DNA of 64,000 bases from Pedobacter sp. PLR (GCF_026239675.1 NZ_JAPIVQ010000007.1:1-64000); one strand, 5' to 3'; numbered from the stretch's first letter, positions 18,767 through 27,537 are shown. The notes: a model not told the origin generated them from the letters alone. Numbers and translations are program-made.

Positions 18767-19615
18767 TTAATAAGATTCTAAAGTTGACTTTACCTCTTCC
18801 ATTAGCCACATCGGCGTTGAGGTAGCCCCGCAGATTCCCACCTTATCATTTGCAGAAAACCAGGACTGGTCAATTTCTTCCACATTTGAAACAAAGTAAG
18901 CATTGGGATTGAATTTTTTGCACACATCGTATAGTACCTTCCCGTTGGAAGATTTCTTACCTGATACAAAGATGATCTTATCAAAATCCACGACAAACTT
19001 TTCCAAATCACCATAGCGGTTAGAAACCTGGCGACAAATGGTATCATTTGCTTTCACTTCATAGCCCCTGCTCAGCAATTCATCTTTGATGTGGTAAAAC
19101 TTATCTGTGCTTTTAGTCGTCTGACTATACAGCGTGAATTTTGAAGGTAAATCTACATTATCCAATTCTGCAAGATCCTGAAATACGATTGCTTTCCCAT
19201 CTGTTTGTCCCTGTAAACCGATTACTTCCGCATGGCCATGTTTTCCGAAGATCAAAATCTGCTCATCGTCATCATGTGAATTTTTAATCCTGTTTTGCAG
19301 TTTTAAAACCACCGGACAAGAGGCATCGATTAAGGTCAGTTGATTTTCCATCGCCAGCTTATAGGTCGCCGGAGCCTCACCATGCGCTCTGATTAATACC
19401 TTTTCATTTTTTAAAGTCAGTAACTGTTCATGGTCGATGATACGAAGTCCTTTAGCGGTTAATCGCTTCACTTCTTCATCATTATGTACAATATCCCCAA
19501 GGCAATACAAGTAATCCTCATGGTCCAGAATATCCTCGGCCATGTCTATCGCATATACTACTCCGAAACAAAAACCTGATGCTTTATCTATCGTGACGGC
19601 TAAATCGTATTTCAT
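18767..19615 (-). CDS. ispH: 4-hydroxy-3-methylbut-2-enyl diphosphate reductase
   Basis: A 282-residue IspH/LytB, the last enzyme of the MEP isoprenoid pathway, making IPP and DMAPP. The three cluster-ligating cysteines are Cys16 (GFCFGV), Cys100 (DASCPVV) and Cys194 (TICRQVSNR), and the RAHGE and QTT motifs that bind substrate are present. Uses a [4Fe-4S] cluster in the cytosol. It has its own -7 box and stands between hemH and the glycosyltransferase gene. Confidence 0.97.
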   Translation of the reverse strand: MKYDLAVTIDKASGFCFGVVYAIDMAEDILDHEDYLYCLGDIVHNDEEVKRLTAKGLRIIDHEQLLTLKNEKVLIRAHGEAPATYKLAMENQLTLIDASCPVVLKLQNRIKNSHDDDEQILIFGKHGHAEVIGLQGQTDGKAIVFQDLAELDNVDLPSKFTLYSQTTKSTDKFYHIKDELLSRGYEVKANDTICRQVSNRYGDLEKFVVDFDKIIFVSGKKSSNGKVLYDVCKKFNPNAYFVSNVEEIDQSWFSANDKVGICGATSTPMWLMEEVKSTLESY

Positions 19616-19645
19616 AAATTAATTATATGGAACCTATTGAAGTTA

Positions 19646-19653
19646 CAAAATTA
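19646..19653 (-). promoter_or_regulatory. -7 box of ispH
   Basis: TAATTTTG on the minus strand, 30 bases before the ATG at 19615; exact TAnnTTTG match. -33 element not clear. Confidence 0.5.
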
Positions 19654-19673
19654 CATAAAAAGAGTTTGATATG

Positions 19674-20633
19674 CTATTTCTTAGGCTTAAGAACTGCAAG
19701 GAAGCGGTTCCAGCTGTTGTTAAGCAGCAACCAGGTTAAGCTGAGCATTTGTAATGGGTGATACAAAATGTTTGGAAAAGGCTTTTGGGCGGACAAGTAA
19801 GCGATCATCATTCTTGATAAAAAGATCAAGCCGTAAGGTAGCAACAAAAATACCGGAGCTAAAGTTAGTGCCATCACCACTGGTCCGGCAATCACCAATA
19901 CCAGATAGCCTAAGGCTACGATAGGCTGGTTACTAAAATTGAGCATCAAACGTTTAGAGAAAAGCGTAAGATCAAGCTCCCGTTCCTCCTGGTAAATCAG
20001 TTTATTTCCCAGCAACAGATCCGCTTTTAACTTTTCCTGTTTTATGGTTTTCACCATCTCCAGAGCCTCCTGACTAGAATCTTTGACCCTGTCATTCCAT
20101 TCGTATCGCTGATAAACCGCTGCATCAAAGAATAAACAAGCACCGTTAGCCATTGCAAAAGCCGGATGATTGATTAGCCTGACTAACCTTAGCGGAAACA
20201 AGTTCAACAATACAAAATCACTCAGGGGATAAATGCAATTGGCCAGAAAGCCGGAGATTTTAGGTGTAGGAATCACGCTCAGCAGCGCAAGTTTAAATAC
20301 CGTAGTCCGATAAACCAGGCTATTGATCAATCCTTTTTCAATTTGGGTATTCGCATCAAGGAACAGGAAATAAGCGCCCTTAGCACTGGCTGCTACATCC
20401 GGGCCATCAGCTGACTGAATCAGTATCTCGTAATTTTGGTAATCCTGTGCTGCAACACTAGCCATTAGTTTTTCCGCTTCCTGTGCTGTTTGCCTTATTT
20501 TAATGATGATCACGACCTTATCCGTAAAAGACCGGCGATAGTTCCCAATTTTAGGATTGGAAACAAAATTAAACAGGGTTACTGAAAAACGCAGGACTAA
20601 AAATACGAGTACTATGTAGAGGAAAAAAATCAT
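19674..20633 (-). CDS. Membrane glycosyltransferase, family 2-like
   Basis: A 319-residue protein: N-terminal membrane helix (about residues 2-20), a GT2-like domain (about 38-210) with a DxN in FLFLDANTQ where GT2 enzymes have the DxD, and two or three C-terminal helices near 235-300. It overlaps the acyltransferase gene by four bases, so the two products probably act together. The layout recalls the CrtQ glycosyltransferase and CrtO acyltransferase of staphyloxanthin synthesis, but it could equally serve a glycolipid. Acceptor unknown. The GT call is moderate because the sequence is divergent. Confidence 0.7.
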   Translation of the reverse strand: MIFFLYIVLVFLVLRFSVTLFNFVSNPKIGNYRRSFTDKVVIIIKIRQTAQEAEKLMASVAAQDYQNYEILIQSADGPDVAASAKGAYFLFLDANTQIEKGLINSLVYRTTVFKLALLSVIPTPKISGFLANCIYPLSDFVLLNLFPLRLVRLINHPAFAMANGACLFFDAAVYQRYEWNDRVKDSSQEALEMVKTIKQEKLKADLLLGNKLIYQEERELDLTLFSKRLMLNFSNQPIVALGYLVLVIAGPVVMALTLAPVFLLLPYGLIFLSRMMIAYLSAQKPFPNILYHPLQMLSLTWLLLNNSWNRFLAVLKPKK

Positions 20634-21253
20634 GCAGATTTTTTACTTTGTTTATGAATGGCTTCGTTATAATGTTTGTTATACTCTCTTTTCAGCAACT
20701 GTAAACTGATATACTCTTCTGCTTCCCAGGTGCAAAGATAACTTTTGGCTACCGGTTTTCTTTTGTCAAAATAGTCAGTAAACGTAGCAGAAAACACGAT
20801 TTGAAACTTCTTTTTAGAAGCATTGATCAATTGCATCACGCCCCTTTCAAAAGAAACATTATTGACATAACTGGTGTACAGTCTGCCTTGAGGAAATAAA
20901 AGCACTAGATTCTGAGGGTTGTCCAATAATTGTCCGGCATAAGTCAGGGTTTCTACCATATCTTTACCTTTGGGTTTCGAAGCAAAAGCACCCAGATATT
21001 TCAGGTACCACTGCCGCTGGTAATCTTCTTCCGTCACCAGCACATGAAATTCCTTCTTAAAAACAACCTTATTCAATTGAAACATTAAGAAGCCATCCCA
21101 CCAGCTAAAATGATTCGCAAGGAGTAATATCGCCTCATCCTCCTTAATCTGAAGCCGGTCGTAAGTATAGCTTGAAAAGTCCTTCTTTATGATATAAGCT
21201 GTATACCAGGAAAAGAATTGAAAGATTACAGTGCTTTTGCGGGACGGGTACAT
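20630..21253 (-). CDS. Lysophospholipid-type acyltransferase
   Basis: A 207-residue PlsC-family acyltransferase. The catalytic H-x4-D motif is His48/Asp53 in NHFSWWD, and the glycerolipid-binding motif FPQGR lies near 119-123. It transfers an acyl group to a lipid or sugar acceptor at the inner membrane. Shorter than typical 1-acyl-glycerol-3-phosphate acyltransferases of about 240 residues. Coupled to the glycosyltransferase gene by a four-base overlap, which suggests acylation of the same glycolipid or carotenoid glycoside; this is inference. Confidence 0.82.
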   Translation of the reverse strand: MYPSRKSTVIFQFFSWYTAYIIKKDFSSYTYDRLQIKEDEAILLLANHFSWWDGFLMFQLNKVVFKKEFHVLVTEEDYQRQWYLKYLGAFASKPKGKDMVETLTYAGQLLDNPQNLVLLFPQGRLYTSYVNNVSFERGVMQLINASKKKFQIVFSATFTDYFDKRKPVAKSYLCTWEAEEYISLQLLKREYNKHYNEAIHKQSKKSA

Positions 21254-21290
21254 CTCTCTAAAATGAGAAAAATAACCCTTAAATGCAAGA

Positions 21291-21800
21291 CTAACTTAAA
21301 TAAACCCGGTCCTCTTCTCCTTCTACATCAATCACTACGTCTACATGTTCCTTTAAAACGGTAGCCATCTGCAGGCCAACAAAATCCGTTGCAATAGGGA
21401 ATATTTTATGACTTCTATCTACCAATACTACGGTTCTAATCTTTTTATGTGGGGTATTTAGAAAAACACCCAATCCATAGGCCAAAGTTTTCCCGCTGTT
21501 CAAGACATCATCTACTAAAATGATCACCTTGTTTTTCCAGTGACTTTCATCAAGATCTGTATTGGCAACCAGCTTACTATTTAGGCGGTCCAGCTCAATC
21601 TTCAACATGGTGATCTTGAGGTCTGATATCTTAGCCAATACTTTCTTTAGTCGCAGGGCCACTTTATAGCCACGATCCCATATCCCAGCCAATACAATTT
21701 CCTTCTCATTAAGGTTATCTTCCAATATCTGGTAAGCAATCCTGTTAATCTTTTGTTGTATCTGCTTCTTATCAAGAATAAGCAATTGAGATTCTGCCAT
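21291..21800 (-). CDS. Phosphoribosyltransferase family protein
   Basis: A 169-residue type I phosphoribosyltransferase. The PRPP-binding loop VIILVDDVLNSGKT lies near residues 89-102. The overall pattern resembles PyrR/hypoxanthine phosphoribosyltransferase paralogues, but base-recognition residues cannot be assigned by eye. No pyrimidine operon is next to it, so a PyrR role has no contextual support. It may be co-transcribed with the acyltransferase and glycosyltransferase downstream (37-base gap). Confidence 0.85.
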   Translation of the reverse strand: MAESQLLILDKKQIQQKINRIAYQILEDNLNEKEIVLAGIWDRGYKVALRLKKVLAKISDLKITMLKIELDRLNSKLVANTDLDESHWKNKVIILVDDVLNSGKTLAYGLGVFLNTPHKKIRTVVLVDRSHKIFPIATDFVGLQMATVLKEHVDVVIDVEGEEDRVYLS

Positions 21801-21936
21801 TTGTTATTTCATTGTTTATACTACAAAAAGAACGATTTTAAGGGGCATATTCAAATATTTAAAAAATAAAATCCAAATCCTGCAACGTTTAGGTATAGAT
21901 GGCGTCTAATCATTATAACCTTAACCATAAATTCTC

Positions 21937-22653
21937 ATGAAAAACACCTTTATATTTAAGACTGCCTTACCGGTACTTCTTGCATTTTCCTTAAATACGA
22001 TACCTGCAAAAGCACAGCAAAATAAAAACATAGCCTTAACAAACTTCAATGAGGTAACTGTTGCCAGCGGAATAGACCTTTACCTTACCCAGAGCAATTC
22101 GGAGAACATTAAAGTTAGCGCCAGTAAAGAACTGTTAGAGAATGTTGTGATAGAGAAGAATGGCACCTCGCTAAACATCAAATACAAGAACAACCAGGGT
22201 TGGGGCAGAACATTCAAAGGACAAAGTATCAAAGTTTACGTCAACTATAAAAATCTGAGCGCCATTACTGCCAGTGGTGGAAGTGATGTTTTCGGTCAGA
22301 ATACCTTGAAAACACCAAAATTAAATCTTCGCGCTTCCGGTGGCTCTGATGTTGAATTAGACATCTTAGCTGATGATTTAGAAGTTACGGTAAGTGGCGG
22401 ATCGGATGCCAAACTTAAAGGAAAAGTGAAAAACATGATCGTACAGACCAGTGGTGGCAGCGATGTTGATGCCTATGATTTGATCAGCGACTATGCAAAA
22501 GTAACTGCCAGTGGTGGTTCAGATGCAAATGTACATGTAAACAAAGGGTTGGAGGCGAGTGCGAGTGGCGGTAGCGATGTCAACTACAAAGGAAATGCAG
22601 CCTTGAATAAAACATCATCCTCAAAAAGCGGAGATGTAACTCATATCAAATAA
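21937..22653 (+). CDS. Secreted GIN-domain protein (DUF2807)
   Basis: A 238-residue secreted protein: signal peptide (1-26, ending AKAQ), then a GIN domain (putative autotransporter adhesin, head GIN) of the DUF2807 type. The second half has six repeats of the form ASGGSDV, spaced about 19-22 residues, which would form the turns of a right-handed beta-helix. Common in Bacteroidota and often cell-surface or periplasmic; function unknown. Own transcript, ended by a clear terminator. Confidence 0.88.
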   Translation: MKNTFIFKTALPVLLAFSLNTIPAKAQQNKNIALTNFNEVTVASGIDLYLTQSNSENIKVSASKELLENVVIEKNGTSLNIKYKNNQGWGRTFKGQSIKVYVNYKNLSAITASGGSDVFGQNTLKTPKLNLRASGGSDVELDILADDLEVTVSGGSDAKLKGKVKNMIVQTSGGSDVDAYDLISDYAKVTASGGSDANVHVNKGLEASASGGSDVNYKGNAALNKTSSSKSGDVTHIK

Positions 22654-22675
22654 TTTAGACCATTAGTTTTTAGTT

Positions 22676-22711
22676 ATCCCTACACAGGAGAAGTCCTGGT
22701 AGGGATTTTTT
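22676..22711 (+). terminator. Terminator after the GIN-domain gene
   Basis: ATCCCTAC-A-CAGG pairs with CCTG-GTAGGGAT, one bulged A, followed by TTTTT. It lies between convergent genes. Confidence 0.85.
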
Positions 22712-22719
22712 ATGATCTT

Positions 22720-23121
22720 TTATTTTTTATACGGGTAGTAAATGAAATTTGCGCCTTCCGGAACAATTACAAATACACACATAAATTCTTGTGGTTTTTT
22801 ATAGCTTTTCAAGAATAGTGCTTTCTTTTCAGGATTAACAATCCCTTTTTGCACAAACTCATCAAGCGTAGAAGCCTGAATGGTCCAATCGGTATTTAGT
22901 TCCGTTCTGTCCAGGATCATCTCCCCTATCGATACCGTATGTTGATGTGCAACAAAGATCGGATGCGTTGAAATCCCTTCATTGAGAATCGCAATGGAAA
23001 CCTCTTTGATAGAATCTGAATACAATTCCAGATCTTTTTCTAAACTCACCAGCGGACTTAGTTTCTTTGGCTCCTCTTTTTTGCCTTCCGGGTCCTGAGG
23101 TAATAATTCTTCAATATCCAT
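22720..23121 (-). CDS. Conserved hypothetical protein downstream of rlmD
   Basis: A 133-residue cytosolic protein I do not recognise. The first 30 residues are acidic and Pro/Lys-rich and likely disordered; the rest looks like a small alpha/beta domain. It starts eight bases after the rlmD stop, so they are co-transcribed. No motif points to a function. Confidence 0.7.
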   Translation of the reverse strand: MDIEELLPQDPEGKKEEPKKLSPLVSLEKDLELYSDSIKEVSIAILNEGISTHPIFVAHQHTVSIGEMILDRTELNTDWTIQASTLDEFVQKGIVNPEKKALFLKSYKKPQEFMCVFVIVPEGANFIYYPYKK

Positions 23122-23129
23122 TTTTATCT

Positions 23130-24626
23130 CTAATTTTCTTCTACTACTTCTTCAGTAGTCAGACCGGTAAACTTTAACAATACTACGTTTTCAACATGTT
23201 GTGTATGTGGGAACATATCAACAGGTTTGATGCGCACTACTTCATATTTCTCTTTTAACAGGGCTAAATCTCTGGCTTGCGTAGCTGCATTACAACTTAC
23301 ATACACAATTTTCTCTGCTTCCATTTCTAACAATCGTGCGACAACATCAGCATGCATTCCTGCTCTTGGTGGATCAGTAATCACCACATCAGGTTTACCA
23401 TGTGCTGCAATAAAATCGGTTGTTAAAATATCTTTCATATCACCTGCAAAAAAGGTGGTATTGTTGATTCCGTTTAAATCCGAGTTGAATTTAGCATCCT
23501 CAATTGCAGTAGGCACATATTCTACGCCGATTACCTGCTTTACGCTACCTGCCACAAAGTTGGCAATGGTACCGGCACCTGTATACAAATCGTAAACCAA
23601 TTCGTCTCCGCTGAAGCCAGCAAATTCTTTGGTGATCTTATACAATTCCAGGGCTTGCATAGAGTTCGTCTGATAGAATGACTTGGCACCGATTTTGAAT
23701 TTCAGGCCATTCATTTCTTCAAAGATATGATCTCTACCCGCGTAGGTAATCACATCCTGATCGAAAATAGTATCATTTTTCTTCTGGTTGATGATGTATA
23801 AAAGAGAAGTCACTTCAGGGAAGTTAACTTTCAGGTATTCCATCATACCGTCTACCTGTGTTTGTTCCACATAAGCAAAAACCACCACTACCATCACCTC
23901 ACCAGTTGATGAAGTACGGATGATCAGGTTTCTTAAGCTACCTTCATGGTTACGCAGATCATAGAAGCTGATGCCATTTTCCAAAGCATAACTTCTCACT
24001 TTATTTCTCAAAGTGTTGGAAGGTTCTGCCTGTAAATAACAATGCTCGATGTCTAATATTTTATCAAAACGCAGGGGAACGTGAAAACCTAACGCATTCA
24101 TTTCCATTTCTGCCTTTTCAGGAGAGGCTACATTTTCGTCTGCTTCAGTTTCAGCTTCCGCATCAACAACCGGCATATCTGCCTTATTTAACCAGCGTTT
24201 ATTCGAGAATGTATACTCTAATTTATTTCTATAGTATTTGTTTTCTGCTGATCCTAAGATCGGCTCCATTGATGAAGTATCAATTTTAGCCAGTCTTTGC
24301 AATGCAGCTTCTACATTTTTATGTTTAAATGTCAACTGCGCACTATACTCCATGTGTTGCCATTTACAACCACCACAAGTACCAAAATGCTGACAGAACG
24401 GATCTGTTCTTAATTCAGATTTTTCATGTATTGTTTCGATTACAGCCTCAGCGAAATTCTTTTTCTTTTTTACGATACGAACATCAACGACATCGCCGGG
24501 TACAGCTTTATCCACAAATACCACCAATTCATCTGCTTTACCTACTCCCTTGCCTTCTTCAGCAATATCAATAATACTTAAATTGGGGATAATGGTTACC
24601 GTTCCGGATTTTCTATTTCTACTCAT
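23130..24626 (-). CDS. rlmD: 23S rRNA (uracil-5-)-methyltransferase, RlmD/TrmA family
   Basis: A 498-residue SAM-dependent RNA m5U methyltransferase. It has an N-terminal TRAM domain (about 12-70) and [4Fe-4S] cysteines 78, 84 and 87 (CQHFGTCGGC) with a later HCYLQ cysteine. A Rossmann MTase domain carries DLYTGAGTIA and TDPPRAGM, and the catalytic Cys is in VYVSCN. Likely methylates U1939 of 23S rRNA, though U747 or tRNA U54 activity cannot be excluded. A Glu/Ala-rich acidic insertion near 155-170 is unusual. Confidence 0.93.
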   Translation of the reverse strand: MSRNRKSGTVTIIPNLSIIDIAEEGKGVGKADELVVFVDKAVPGDVVDVRIVKKKKNFAEAVIETIHEKSELRTDPFCQHFGTCGGCKWQHMEYSAQLTFKHKNVEAALQRLAKIDTSSMEPILGSAENKYYRNKLEYTFSNKRWLNKADMPVVDAEAETEADENVASPEKAEMEMNALGFHVPLRFDKILDIEHCYLQAEPSNTLRNKVRSYALENGISFYDLRNHEGSLRNLIIRTSSTGEVMVVVVFAYVEQTQVDGMMEYLKVNFPEVTSLLYIINQKKNDTIFDQDVITYAGRDHIFEEMNGLKFKIGAKSFYQTNSMQALELYKITKEFAGFSGDELVYDLYTGAGTIANFVAGSVKQVIGVEYVPTAIEDAKFNSDLNGINNTTFFAGDMKDILTTDFIAAHGKPDVVITDPPRAGMHADVVARLLEMEAEKIVYVSCNAATQARDLALLKEKYEVVRIKPVDMFPHTQHVENVVLLKFTGLTTEEVVEEN

Positions 24627-24633
24627 TATGCCG

Positions 24634-24641
24634 CAAATTTA
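24634..24641 (-). promoter_or_regulatory. -7 box very close to the rlmD start
   Basis: TAAATTTG on the minus strand, G seven bases before the ATG at 24626. It predicts a leaderless or nearly leaderless transcript. Confidence 0.5.
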
Positions 24642-25419
24642 AGTTTTTTTTCATTGCGTTGTAAATGTTTTTCAAAGGCGGGCAAGCGGATGAGCAAAAA
24701 TTGTTTTCAGGACACTATAAGGAAGGAAAAATGGAATTTTAAGACATAGGAATTTCCATTAGGCTTTTACAGCCTATACAACAAGAAATCTAATTGTTAT
24801 CTTTTACTTATCAAAAACACGCAGGATAAAACCAAAAACGCCTTCAACCAGGTTAAAGCTCATATCAAACTTCTCATCAACCAAAACAGAAATTTCTAAA
24901 ACCTCTTTACTCATTGTCTTATATGTTGATAACAAGACCAATTTAACAATTTTCATACCAAATACCAAAACGGTATATGTTATCAATTGAAGAAGTTTAA
25001 GTAAAAATAAAGGTCAATAGCGTTTTAAACAGCTATCTTCATCATATCATTCCTGAAACAGGAATTTTCAGCCCTGGGCATCTGGTTAGTTTTGACAAAT
25101 AAAAGACGTATAGCTACTGGTTTTAAGAATCACAAAACCTTTCGCTACAAAATGCAAGGGAGTATTGCCATTTTTTTTTCGATTAAAATCAGGGTAAGAT
25201 ACTGCAATATTGGCCAGCAAATACTCCTCCTGATCTGATTACATTTCCCGAAGCCTTATCAGAGCCTTAACCCGCCGTTGACAGGGCCTTTCCAGGGCCG
25301 GAAGCCTTTCAACCATGGCACAAGGATCAGTCAACCAGGCTACAAATTAGCGCGAAATATCACCAGTACCAGACCGCAGCAGGAGAACCTTTCGGAATTC
25401 ATAAAACGTTGGTAAAAAG
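24642..25419. other. Gene-poor island with remnant sequence
   Basis: About 780 bases with no intact gene I can support. It holds a small hairpin (ATTCCTG/CAGGAAT at 25049-25065), the ankyrin-like remnant at 25086-25316, and a stretch of higher GC than its surroundings (about 25251-25330) with several AAGCCTT/GGGCCTT-like words. It looks like the scar of a lost gene or a dispersed repeat. Confidence 0.5.
25086..25316 (-). pseudogene. Ankyrin-like gene remnant
   Basis: On the minus strand one frame runs from an ATG at 25316 to a TAA at 25086-25088, broken by one in-frame TAA at 25239-25241. The 50-codon part after the break contains KKNGNTPLHFVAKG, which fits the ankyrin-repeat signature G-x-TPLH-x-A. 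The part before it is Arg-rich and not recognisable. A nine-base A-tract in the coding strand may be a slippage site. Either an eroded ankyrin gene or a repeat that resembles one; too short to be sure. Confidence 0.4.
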
Positions 25420-25452
25420 AAAGCCCTCAGGAATGATTCCGGAGGGCTTTAT
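25420..25452 (-). terminator. Terminator of the Rieske-like/TetR operon
   Basis: Inverted repeat AAAGCCCTC(a)GG / CC(g)GAGGGCTTT with one mismatch; on the minus strand it is followed by CTTTTT. It sits 48 bases past the TetR stop. Confidence 0.8.
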
Positions 25453-25500
25453 ACTTATAGAAATGATATCAGGTTTCCTTATACCAGTAAATATTAATAT

Positions 25501-26079
25501 TTACAACGCTGCTTTAACCAAAAACGGTAACAGCTCTTTTTGGAAGCTAACAAAGTTCTTTCTTACATCAGAATCACTCACCGAAGTAAATGCAAATGAG
25601 AACACGATGCTTTTGCTTGCTTTCAGTAAGAAGGCAAGTCCTTCTTTGCGGGAAGGGTTATTTTTGAAATGATCAAGTTCCAGGTAAGCAGAAAGTAACA
25701 GCGATTCCAGCTGATCCGAAAGGTGTTTTAAGAATTCCTGAGAGTTTGCATTTTCACGTACAAAATCCCAGCCTATAAATTCATTACAAACGGTATAAGT
25801 TAGCCTGCAAGTCTTCATGACCAATGCGGTCAGGTGTTCTTCCTCATTAGAAAACTGCGCCTTATTCTTTAGAATCTCGTGGAGGTTTGTATCCAGATAA
25901 TCCATTAATATGGCATCCAGAACCTGCTCTTTACTCTCAAAATACTTATATATGGTAGCTTTGGCTATTCTGGCTTTCTTCGCAATTTCGTTTACACTTG
26001 TTTTGTGATACCCGTATTTTCTGAATAACTCCTTTGCAGCCCTGATTATACTTTCTTTAATTTTCTCTGGTTCCATCAA
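25501..26079 (-). CDS. TetR/AcrR family transcriptional regulator
   Basis: A 192-residue TetR-type repressor. The N-terminal HTH (about residues 8-52) shows the classic pattern: RAAKELFRKYGYHKTSVNEIA, then KATIYKYFESKEQVL. The C-terminal all-helical domain is variable and would bind an unknown ligand. It overlaps the upstream lipoprotein gene by four bases (ATGA), so they are co-expressed and it may regulate its own operon. Confidence 0.93.
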   Translation of the reverse strand: MMEPEKIKESIIRAAKELFRKYGYHKTSVNEIAKKARIAKATIYKYFESKEQVLDAILMDYLDTNLHEILKNKAQFSNEEEHLTALVMKTCRLTYTVCNEFIGWDFVRENANSQEFLKHLSDQLESLLLSAYLELDHFKNNPSRKEGLAFLLKASKSIVFSFAFTSVSDSDVRKNFVSFQKELLPFLVKAAL

Positions 26080-26489
26080 TTAGATACATTTATCAACCCA
26101 TCGCTTCCAATAGAGGTGCGATATACCTTTAAATAACGTACAGCCGGCGCTTTCTGCGGACTACCGTCAAGCAGTAAAAACTTTGCACCGCTGCAAGGAT
26201 CAGTAGCCGTAATCAAATTATCATCCGGTACTACTTTACAGCGTTGATCAGGATTTACTGAACTACATTGATCAAAAGCAACATAATTCCCGGGCGCAAC
26301 CTTAATGATCATCAAGCCTGCCACCCCAAAATTTGGCACCAATAGAATACCACTCTTTGCCTTTATGCTAAACTCTGCTTCAGATATCCGGTAATTGACA
26401 AGGATATTAGGAATATATACTCCATCATCCTTACCACAACCTACAAACAGTAGTAAAACTACAAATGCAGCGGTTATCTTTTTGATCAT
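26076..26489 (-). CDS. Rieske-like lipoprotein lacking histidine ligands
   Basis: A 137-residue lipoprotein (lipobox LFVGC, Cys18). The rest resembles the Rieske fold of small Bacteroidota Rieske-like lipoproteins: a Y/F-A-F-D-x-C strand, a CxV turn, a DPCSG turn and a PAVRYLKVYR end. In a true Rieske centre the ligands are C-x-H and C-x2-H. Here Cys75 and Cys99 remain, but the histidine places hold Ser77 and Ala102, so a normal [2Fe-2S] cluster is unlikely. Cys84 is extra. Coupled to tetR. Fold assignment is inference from pattern. Confidence 0.65.
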   Translation of the reverse strand: MIKKITAAFVVLLLFVGCGKDDGVYIPNILVNYRISEAEFSIKAKSGILLVPNFGVAGLMIIKVAPGNYVAFDQCSSVNPDQRCKVVPDDNLITATDPCSGAKFLLLDGSPQKAPAVRYLKVYRTSIGSDGLINVSN

Positions 26490-26494
26490 TCAGG

Positions 26495-27532
26495 TTATAT
26501 CAACGATGTTTTATATTGTTTCAAAAAGCGGGCATCATTCTCTGAGAATAACCTCAGGTCTTTAATTTCGAACTTTAGGTTAGCTACACGTTCGATTCCC
26601 ATTCCGAAAGCGAAGCCGCTATATTTCTTCGAGTCAATACCACAGTTTTCTAATACATTAGGATCTACCATACCGCAACCCAGAATCTCTACCCAGCCAC
26701 TTTGCTTACACAGCTGACATCCTGCACCTTTACAAATGGTACAAGAAATGTCCATCTCTGCCGAAGGCTCAGTAAAAGGGAAATAAGAAGGACGGAAACG
26801 AACTTTTGTTCCTTCTCCATATAATTCCTGCACGAAATAGAACAGTGTTTGCTTTAAGTCGGCGAAAGATACATTCTCATCTACATACAAACCTTCTACC
26901 TGGTGGAAGAAACAGTGTGCTCTTGCAGAGATTGCTTCGTTACGATACACACGACCTGGCATGATGGCTCTGAATGGTGGTTTTCCTTCTTCCATCATTC
27001 TCACCTGAACAGAAGAAGTATGGGTACGCAAAGCGATATCACCCTTTTCTCCACCTTTCTTAATAAAGAAAGTGTCCTGCATATCACGTGCGGGATGCTC
27101 TTCAGGAAAATTTAATGCAGAGAAGTTATGCCAATCGTCCTCAATCTCCGGACCTTCAGCAACAATAAAACCTAGTTTATTAAAGATTTCTACGATTTCT
27201 CTTCTCACCAATGCCAGTGGATGACGGGCACCGATTTCAAAACCTTCCCCGGGTAAAGTCAGGTCTAAACCCAGATCCTTTTTGGTTTCAGTTACTTCAG
27301 TCTGATCTTTAAGCGTTTGATATTTAGCTTCCGCTAATTGCTTAAACTCATTTAAAACTTTCCCCAGGACTCTTTTTTCCTCAGGTGAAACAGCTTTAAA
27401 CTCATCAAAAATATCTTTGATGATTCCTTTTGTACCCAGGAATCTGATGCGGAATTGCTCTAACTCATCAGCGTTATCCGTGGAAAACGCATTTATTTCA
27501 GCAGTATATTGTGTTATCTTCTCTTGTAACAT
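26495..27532 (-). CDS. pheS: Phenylalanyl-tRNA synthetase alpha subunit
   Basis: A 345-residue PheS of normal length: an N-terminal coiled-coil (1-85), then the class II catalytic core with motif 2 around MPGRVYRNE, the FRPSYFPFTEPS substrate segment and motif 3 GFAFGMGIER. It charges tRNA-Phe as an alpha2beta2 complex; pheT is not in the window. Five bases upstream of the ATG lies a TATATTTG box, so the mRNA may be leaderless. Confidence 0.97.
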   Translation of the reverse strand: MLQEKITQYTAEINAFSTDNADELEQFRIRFLGTKGIIKDIFDEFKAVSPEEKRVLGKVLNEFKQLAEAKYQTLKDQTEVTETKKDLGLDLTLPGEGFEIGARHPLALVRREIVEIFNKLGFIVAEGPEIEDDWHNFSALNFPEEHPARDMQDTFFIKKGGEKGDIALRTHTSSVQVRMMEEGKPPFRAIMPGRVYRNEAISARAHCFFHQVEGLYVDENVSFADLKQTLFYFVQELYGEGTKVRFRPSYFPFTEPSAEMDISCTICKGAGCQLCKQSGWVEILGCGMVDPNVLENCGIDSKKYSGFAFGMGIERVANLKFEIKDLRLFSENDARFLKQYKTSLI

Positions 27533-27537
27533 GAGGC

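Noticed and set aside
21291-21800. PyrR attenuation regulator
   Set aside because: Only the general PRPP motif is visible and no pyrimidine gene is near, so the specific name is not supported.
24804-24986. Minus-strand 60-codon frame with a hydrophobic start
   Set aside because: It has no recognisable domain, no clean promoter match and lies in a gene-poor island; likely chance.
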